This document shows positions 47,331 through 61,000 of a DNA stretch of 64,000 nucleotides, piece by piece. The notes under the pieces are model-generated. The model was not told the origin of the DNA and did no database searches. It saw only the letters and a program-made list of their open reading frames with translations. Position numbers and translations under genes: made by a program. Source of the DNA: Apostichopus japonicus (lineage: Eukaryota > Echinodermata > Holothuroidea > Aspidochirotida > Stichopodidae); NCBI RefSeq assembly GCF_037975245.1, contig NC_092572.1, forward strand, positions 10,190,001-10,254,000, read 5' to 3'. Position 1 is the first letter of the stretch. Every line of letters starts with the position of its first letter.

Positions 47331-48196
47331 AGCATATATTTTATCTTCGCAGAATAGACTTGTGTTTGTTTTGTTCCTACAGACTTCTTACAGACAATTA
47401 TGTTCAATAAGTTCCAGTTTAAATTGTTCACTATGTGTGTATAAGTTAATGTTGTGTAACTTTCAGATATTTAAATGATAATATTTAATAGCAGTTATCA
47501 ACTTCTTATGCTCTGTGTTTCGCGGCAGAATGTAATAGTTGACACAAAATATCATCTTAACCAAATATGTTATAAGTTTCCCCGCAAAACGGAAATGTAA
47601 CTTTTGGCACACAATTTAATAAATATACGTGTAAGGGACTAATACATTCGTAAGACATTCGTGCATTCGGAAGCATATTTATTATCTGGTACTATTTTGG
47701 AGATTTTGAACTTTGAATGACGTTTACAGTCATTATTTCATCCGTACTGCACTTCATGTATGAACAGATATGATCATAGCGTTGGACAAAATTGTGACGA
47801 TACAAGTGATATATGATGTGTGCCCAAGGCAGTTGTTGTCGAGAGGAAACAAGTACAACTAACTTCTTATCCGAACACAAAAACTTAAGCATACGGTAGT
47901 GCAGTTGTATGTAATGTGTTTTACGTTATTATCGTTCTTTCCTGAACGATATGCGTGACAAAAAAAAGGCATGAAAACAAATGTAGATTTGTTATTTGGT
48001 ATTCGTTTCACGGTATTGTTATAAATCACATGATTCATGGAATGTTTGCAATGTAACTCGTAATGATTCCCAGTTGAATTCCTTAGAGAAGACCTACATA
48101 TTAATTGCGTGTATTAATTTATCTTAATCAACGCTTCCATATCCTGTACACAATAAGCATTTCAATTTGTTTAGAGTATATACATATAAACATAGA

Positions 48197-52032
<3,836 letters not shown>

Positions 52033-52078
52033 ATGCCGATAATCGTATTACTGCTACTCGGATCAATATCATCCAACG
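52033..52078 (+). CDS. Gene B exon: signal peptide
   Basis: ATG then PIIVLLLLGSISSN, a short hydrophobic core with a small-residue end. Donor GTAAGT at 52079 in phase 1 is the usual signal-exon/Ig-exon junction in Ig-superfamily genes. The frame is open upstream, but this ATG gives the best signal peptide. Confidence 0.75.
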
Positions 52079-55000
52079 GTAAGTTAAACATATTTGTGAT
52101 AAATGTGTTAATGTTACGTGGGTATCCGTGTCATGCTTACGAGATGACGCCTAAACGAATAACGATATGTCTATTTATATTTTAGATTAATTGTGCTTAT
52201 TCAGAACCGAAATCACAACATGTTGACCTTTATATCCAATCCTGTAAGTGCTCGTTATTCTAGTGCATGCAGAAATTACCAAGTCTCCATCGAGTGGTAT
52301 CTACCTGGAAGGTAGTGATGTTACATTGACTTGCGTTGTTGAAGGAAATGACAACGTTGTATGGGATGATCTCAATTATGCAACATCGATTTTCATTGGC
52401 AAAGACAAGAACACAGACAAGAAGAAGTATGACAACTTTGAGATAAGTTCAGTTGTTGAAGATTTCAGTTTAATTATCAAAGACTTCCAGTTATCAGATG
52501 AAGGAACCTACGTATGCAAGGACAGAGACCGACTTGCAAATGCCACAGTAACAATCGGAGGTAATACATTGCAAAGTTCTAAAACCTATTTAAAGCTAAA
52601 ACAATTCAGTTTCAAGACAATTGAGGAAAATTAAGCACATGAGAGAGCAATCATTGCCTTTTCTTAATGAACATGATCAACTTTATTGTCTTTGTTGTTA
52701 TGTCAGTCACCTATCAATCGTATAACAAACACTATTTTCAATCACATTGTCCCATACACGTATTTAAATATCGAACTGTGATACTCATGAATGTAGTTTA
52801 ATTATATAATTTGCAGTTGTAATTCAAAAATTATGACGCACACAGAGGCAATAACATTGCAGAAGGTTGTTCATAACTTGTGTAACTTTAATTGCGTTCA
52901 AGCTGGGGCTTATCATATATGTTAATCTGTCGAATCGTATCTTACATTGACAGTTTTACCATACGTGTACCTCTCTGTAAAGCAAACAGAAGCTACACAA
53001 GCACCGCATACAAGTACAGAGGTCAACATTACGTGTTCTGCATACAACGCTAGACCTGCTGTGTCTGTGTTCGAGCTAAGTGTCATTGGCAGTGAGAAGA
53101 CGGTAAATATCACAAACGATAAATCCAATCAAAACGAAGATGGAAATACCTATAATTCATCAGCTTCTGTTTCTTACATCATGTCATCAGAAGAAATGTC
53201 TGTATATTGCCGAGTATTTACAGCCGGACGGTCGCTCAGTCACACTGAAAACTTCTGTAAGTACTGTGTTATGTTTATCAATGGTAGATGTCTAAGCTGA
53301 AAACGGCTTGAGGGAAAATCAATAGAAAACAGATTTAGAGCCCAGGAATGAGAATGCTCTATAGAAAATCTAATAAAAAAATAACTATGGAATATCAAAC
53401 GTATTACGTAATCAATGGCGGTTTATTGTGTACTGTGGTGAGGACTTAAGAGCTAGCTTCCAAAGCAAGCGTATTCAATCAAACAGGAAGAGTTTCACTT
53501 ACAAATATTACACAAGATAGTTTGGAGGTTACTTAATAATATAAAATGTCTTCGATCCCTGCCTTCGTCATTCCTTTAATAGAGACTCGTTAAAGAATGG
53601 CGCAATTTAATAAAAGTTTAATAAAAATTATAAATTGTGAATTTTATTTTAATCTTTAGTCACTTTCGATGTAGGATCTAATAGTACCATTTTAAGCCAC
53701 TCGATGTCCAGTTACACTGGAGGATTATCGCATCAGTGGTACAACAACATACATGGGAATGGTGTCAATGTTTTTTTGCTAATAGTTTTCCACAAAACAT
53801 GCTCTGATCAATGACAAGAATCTTTTATCTTCAACTCAAATAGATAAACCGAGATGCAACATAACAATCTCTGGTAACGAGATTAGATGTTTATGCCAAG
53901 CTAATCCACAAGTGAACACTTATTACATAGACGTTAATGGAAATAACCACGACGGGGATGTTTTGTTTATTGAAGAAGACGATCCGATGAATATTAGATG
54001 TTTTGCTACAAATGAATTAGGAACCGGGCAATCTGATATTCTGTTTCCTGACGACATTAATGGTAAGTGCATGTGTTGTTATAGAGGCATGGACCCTATA
54101 AGAAAAGCAGAGTGGGTAGTGTTTCTTAATTTGTGGTAAAAAAAATGAAAGACAATAAGCTATTAATCCCTTTTCATGATGGTGTCCTAATACCGGAATG
54201 TCTGTACAACTTGCATTTTGTTTCCTTAATGAGGGTTTTCCGCGTGAGTGGAATAAATGTAATTATCTCGCATTTTTGCTCTCGGCTCCTGGGGGCGTAT
54301 GGGAAAGTATTTAGAAACCAGAACGCATTTTTTCAGTAGACAGAGAGAAGATGGCCTATAACGGATGCTTCATTATTTTCACAAGTAAGGATTTTTAAGT
54401 TAATATTTTGTTTTGTTAAGAAACGAAAAACCAACTTTCTCAACTTTCCTCTCTGAAAAAGGTTTTGGTATAGTCCCAGTAGCAGTGATCGTGTCAGTTG
54501 TTGTCTTACTGGTGGTTCTAACAGTTATATTCATCATATGTCGACGCGGTCCGAGGGAAAAGAAATCAGACGGTATTTATGTATCTTTGTAGATATAAAC
54601 GGATGCAATTATATGAATGCATGGATAGAAGTTTTGATGGAAGGATGAATGGATGGATTGGTAGGTGGGTGGTTGTTTGAGTGGGTCACTGACTGCATGC
54701 TGGTAATATGCATGCCTGGCTGGATGTAATAATGCATGTGTGAATGTGTCGATGGTTTCCTTGATCGATAAGTGGGCGGCTGGGTACAAGAATATATGTG
54801 TGAATGAATGGATTAATAGATGAATGGATGGCTGGTCGATCGGGTTGCAACATGAATGGATGGATGTGTTGATGGAAGAATATATCCATTTATAAATGAA
54901 TGATTAAATGTATGGAAGAGATGCATATTTGATATGGTATATAATTAATATTCTATTTTCCTGATAATCTATATTTTCTGTCAATGAAATATATCAACAG

Positions 55001-58000
55001 CAGTACTTCACAGGTGATACGATGGCAGCAAATACCTCTGATGTTAATGTCTCCGAATAGAGATTTTACTTACCTTGCAAAGCAAAAGCATATCTTTGTT
55101 ATATGAACTAACAAATGGTTCACAAAGTCGAAACATTAATCTTTAGTACCATCAACAGTGGTCAAATCTTTAAATCTGTAGACGAAAGCTGATAGATGAC
55201 GCTACATATTTATATTAATCTTGAATGCGTAAATTATATGGCCTGACGAAACAATGATTTTTAAGAAGAAAGCATTCCGCAGTTGCTCCTTTTGCTACAA
55301 TTGGCTCGCGTGTTCTACATCCGACTTCTGAAAATGAACCACTTTCGCAACTGAAAGTCTGGAAGTGGACTGCTTGTCGCGTAAGTTGACACTGTAATTC
55401 AAAAGCGCACTGTCCAAATTAATTTGCACAATAATTTACATTACCAATAATTAATTCTTAAATACAAACTACAACTGCATAAATTCCCGTTAATTCGTCA
55501 AGTCGAATGACATGCAACAAAGGCATTGGTGTTCTACTACTGATCATTCTAACTGGATACCCATCAATTAGTTTCGCATGGAGTGTAGTTTTTAGTTTCG
55601 ATGTATATATTTTTCAATTAAAACAAATAGTATAGACATTGCTATGAACTACATATCGCTACACAGGCCTAGGAAGCATACGTGGAAAAGTCCTAGCTTA
55701 GATATGAATATTCGCAAGGCCAGCAAGTTCTTACTAATAGTATTACACTACATTAGCCTATATTATGCATGTTTGTAACATTCATCAACATAATGCTGAA
55801 GTGAACATTATTTGTCTAGCGAGATAAGTTAACTTTCGGATTAATTGCGTATCTACTAGAGGTTTTGCTTGGAGAATTCTGATAACCAAAAAAGGTGAGG
55901 CAATTCACATTACTGATGCTTTCTTATTTACTTACAATGATATCCACGATATCGTAGCAATGCTGATTAGACTGAAACAATTGTATTACATCAACTGTTT
56001 AATTGATTTAGAACTTATACATCCTGTTAGTACCGAAACACCTTTCAATACTGCAGTAGCAGAGCTCGCGTCAACTTGGATAAATACGTCTAACAACAAG
56101 TGTGGTAATCAGATGCTCATATTGAAAAAAAAGAAGAAAATACTCTTTGCTGATTTTTAGATTTAATAAGGTCATAAGAATAAGTTTGGAAATCTTAACT
56201 CGAGTCAAGATAGTACAATGTATGTAACATTCTATGCAGCTGATCTAATAATATGCATGAATGAAGGTATGATTCATTACACCGAGCTTTTAATAATTAC
56301 ATAATAATAATTAAAATAATAAATAATAATTACTACACATTTTCCCCTCTTTTATATTTTGAATGTCGTATTCAAAATGTTTCGTTTTGATAGAGATAAT
56401 ATTGATGATCTTCCCACAGAAGAGCAACCTACAGAACAACATTGTGCTAACAAGGAGGAAAGTGTCAATCTACTCCCTCAGTCGTGAGTAACTTGAAACA
56501 GTGCAGAGCGCAATATTAAATACAATTTTCAAAATGGCATTTGTTACTTTAACCTAACTCTACCTTCTTCCCTTTGTTACTTTTGCATAAGTATACGTTC
56601 TTACGTCTGTTCTTACTATCTAAATGTGATTTGTATAACAGTACTCCACATCAGCTGGAAGTTTTGTTAAACATTGTTACTAACCTGTTTGCTTTTTTCC
56701 GTTTTCTTAGAGAACACATACCACCTGGTAACGAAGGTAATTATAATATAAAGTATATTAAACAACATTTCATCTGCTTCCATAGCAAATAACTTTGATA
56801 AAGATATAAGAAATTGTTGGTATCGTCGCGCGTTTCTTTTTGATAGAGATAATATTGATGATTTTCTTCCCACAGAAAAGCAACCTACATTACATGGTGC
56901 TAAAAAGGAAGAAAATGTCAATCAACCCTCTCAGTCGTGAGTCACTTTAAACAGTGCAGAACGCAATATTTAATCCATTTTTCGAAATTGCATTTGTTAC
57001 GTTAAAATAACTCTACATTCTTGCCTTTGTTACTTTTCCATAATTATACATTCCTACGTCTGTTATTGCTATCTAAATGTGATTTGTATAACAGTAATCC
57101 ACATCAGCTGAAAGTTTTGTTAAACATTGATACTTACCTGTTTGCATTTGTCTTCCGTTATCTTAGTGACCACATACCACCTGGCAACGAAGGTAATTAT
57201 AATATAAATTATATAAAACATCATTTCATCTGCTTCTAGCAAATAACTTTGACTAAAATATAAGAAATTGTTAGTATCACCACACGTTAGTTTTTGATAG
57301 AGATGATAGAGATAATATTGATGATTTTCTTCCCACAGAAGAGCAACTAACAGTACAGGGTGCTAAAGAGGAGGAAAGTGTCAATATACCCTCTCATTCG
57401 TGAGTAACTAGAAACAGTGCAGAGCGAAATATTCAATACAATTTTCGAAATGACATTTGTTACTTTAACCTAACTCTTCATTCTTGCCCTTGTTACTTTT
57501 GCATAAGTATACATTCTTACGTATGTTCTTGCTATCTCAATGTGATTTCAATAACAGTATTCCACATCAGCTGGAAGCTTTGTTAACATTGATATTAACC
57601 TGTTTGCATTTGTTTTCCGTTATATTAGTAGACACATAACACCTGGCAACGAAGGTAATTATAATATAAACTTTATAAAGCAAAGTTTCATCTGCTTCTA
57701 GCAAATAACTTTGACTAAGATATAAAAAATTGTTGGTATCGCCTTACGATGAAAAATTTAACTGTTGGTGGACATTAATTACTGTACGTAAAACGAGGCA
57801 TATCACAAACACTTTACAATCCTATGTGACTACTACATACTTTTTGCACAAATGAATATTAAGAACATTGTGTTGCTAACACTAAGCCCACATGTATTCT
57901 TTTACTCTATAGAAATGTCCGATAGAAAAAATACCAATGATGAGGAAGCTTCACGTCTCTCTCCTAAACTGTGAGTAGTGGACTTTTCTATCACAATTAA

Positions 58001-61000
58001 TAGAAGTATAACAATTCAATTTTTGTCTTCGAGAAAGCAAATGCATCGTTATTTAACAATGTTAGCACACTTGTTTCTTTTTGTTATTTCCTTCAGTGAA
58101 TCATCATTTCCAAAAACGGATCTAACCAGCGACTTAAAAGGTACAGATTTATGATTTTACTTCCATACCTCACATGACCGATGTTAACAAGACCATGCCG
58201 TTAACACACCACCATACAATAATAACTACGTTCTCTAGTACTAGAAACTGTTTTTGTTAACAGAATTATTTACTGAGATAATCCAAAATCCAAAATCGAG
58301 TTCGGTGGTCTTGAAAACATGCTAAAATGAACAGTAAACTATGGTATTTCAGAAAATCATCTTATAGTTTCCTTTACAAACAAAGCACAAAGCTGTCGTC
58401 ACTCATAGTTGTTAGAATGCAAATGCAAGTTACACACTTTGCTCAACAATATTTACTCATTCAGGGTTATAGTATCTTAACACTTTCTGATATTGCAGAC
58501 GTGTGTGTGATACTTGTTTTTAACGTTTTATCATCTCTTGATCCAGAGCAATGCTGTGTGGACAAGCATTTATGTCAAATGCGAACGTTTACATTGTATT
58601 CTCTAATTTGTTCTTTTAATCCGTTGTCAGAGGAAACAATATGGTAAGAGAAACAATTTCAAAAGAAACGCAAAATAAAGTTGGCATTTTAAGCAGTTGT
58701 GTTTGTTCAAACTACACAAACTTAAATCATTGTCTTCAAGATACATGAATTCATTCTTTGGATAGTATTGGCTAGGCACTCATCTTTAAGAAAACTATCG
58801 AGGATATAATAGAAATTAATACATGTATATTTCCACCCTTAAGTTTTCCAGCCCAAAAATTACTGTATTTGTGGGGTTATTATAAATATCTATTTAGATT
58901 GAGAATTCATCGCACACTTCATGATGTCACACAGTAGCTTATATATATATGTATATATATATATATATATAACAAGAACACGTGGATGACACAGAATCAG
59001 TTTCTCAGTATAAAAAAAAACCTGTCAAATGATCATGTATATTGTACCATTTGACAATACAAATGTAGACGTTATTCTACTTCATGAAAACATCTATAGT
59101 ACCATAATTAAGTAGTAGTAAAACAAGCTAGTAAAATCATACGTGTGGAGTTGACCTGACCTAAGCCTTTTCATACTTAAGAAAATGATGGTATATTATG
59201 ACCATTTTGATCAAAATATTGTGTGACATTTAATAAAGCTTGGTCAACAAATATGGAAATATTGTTTGTTTATTATGTCTATTTAATTTCATAGATCCAC
59301 AGAAGTTCATAAGTAAAATTCTATTACAAGTGAATAAAGACTGGGAAATTTTCGCCATTGAAATATTAAACATATCTGAAAAAGTTGTGAAAGAAGCAGT
59401 GATGAAAAATAACAACTTAGAAGGTGAGAATTTCATTATTTTGTTTAAGAATTGATATAGATGCAAACTTGCAAATAATATAAGAAAATTATAAAAGTGT
59501 TAGACTATCTATTTCATTGTTTTGGATTTCACCAGAATTGTTTGTATAAAATTAATCGTCCGCATGATTCTAGATTATATTCAATTCGATTGTACTTTTG
59601 CATTGAAATAATTCTTGGCATTGATTTCCTCGCAGACCAAATAAACGCAGCTACTAAAAATATGACATCTTATCATATCGAGGTATTAGACGAAAATGCA
59701 GAATTGTGTGAGGAATTCGGCTTTGAATACGTTAAGCGAGAAAAGGGATGCTTCTTACTACACATTAACAACACACAAGCTGGTAAGTGTATTTAGTTAT
59801 TTACCCTTCTCAAAATTTGTTGAGAGAAACCATTTTGTTTGAGTTAGTGGAATCCTAAGATCTTAGTAGCAGGTCCTTTCTTCTAGTGTCTGCAATGTCT
59901 CTGCAAGTTATTTCTTACTAAACTACTTGGAGAGGGTGGGTAAATATTCCCTTTACCACCGCCCGGCTTCGAAGCCAATGAAAATAAGTTATCATATAAC
60001 CAGTTTCAATCTAAAACACTTATAACTGTATTGTTTAATTACTATTCTGCATGTTAATCTGCACGTGTCGTGTAATTATGTATTATCATGAGTATGTTAT
60101 GCAATATTGATATAATACTCTTCCCATCTTTCGTTTTGAATTGCAAAGGGCTCTACAACACATTAATTCTGATTTTATTTTGTCTTTAATATCTAAACAT
60201 GAAATACAACTCATTAACTTCCCGCTTCAGCTCCGATTTAGACTACATTTATCGTTTTTTTTAATAAACACAATTGAATGTGGCAGTAGATTTCTGCTAC
60301 TTTTATAGTGTGCAAGTTCTTAACGAAATTGGTGATTTCGTGGTATATTTTCTTGCAAACGCCTTTTTCTAAAGTATTTGTAATTGATAAATTCAATTTT
60401 AAATTTGAAGACATTTTTTTTTCATTTTAGACTTGATTCTAGAAGCATCTCAGGAGAATGATCCTACGAATATTTCAAGCAGGTTCGTTTGTCTTTCTCT
60501 CTTTAGTTGAAATAAGTCTTAAAAGTAAAACATCATACGATGACTGAGAGGAACGAAATAATCCAGTCACCATTACATGTCATAATGCAGTCATTGAAAC
60601 AAGACAGATCTAATTGAAAATTTGTTTCTACATTCTTCTACTACTTTTTCCCCTCAAAGTGACGACATATTAGTCTCATGTGGATTCAGAATTGGTAAAA
60701 TTGGAATTAAGAAACTTTTGGAAGCATTCGGCAAAACGTGTATTGGAAGTGCGGATGGTGCCACTATCTTGAAAACGTTAGAGCAGACGAATGTGATAGG
60801 GAAACCGTATGTCAATCTTCTGCGACAACTTACAAATTGCAAAATCTATGGAGCGAGGAAAATACTTCTTTTTTATATCGAAAAAGGTTGGTGAATTATA
60901 ATATTGCAAAGTTGACTACCATATTGTCAAGGTCGTACAAATTTACAAAGCGTTTTTAGTTCTATGTTATAGGTCTACAAGATCACAGTATTTGAATGTC

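Larger units (their letters stand above)
56385..57750 (+). repeat. Three tandem copies of a two-exon unit (about 456-463 bp)
   Basis: Each unit holds a 61-64-nt exon (phase 1 to 2), about 230 bp of intron and a 26-nt micro-exon (phase 2 to 1). Exon pairs start at 56420/56711, 56876/57167 and 57339/57629. Intron sequence is duplicated as well (for example AATATTGATGAT before each first exon and CTGGCAACGAAGGTAATTAT or a close variant at each micro-exon), so the expansion is recent. Each unit is frame-neutral. Confidence 0.9.

Noticed and set aside
54577-54889. His- and Pro-rich minus-strand frames
   Set aside because: They come from the GGATGGATG repeat.
58327-58647. 106-codon frame in the intron before M1
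   Set aside because: No splice sites of the right phase and no similarity to other modules. The Leu/Val-rich stretch looks like a membrane segment by chance.
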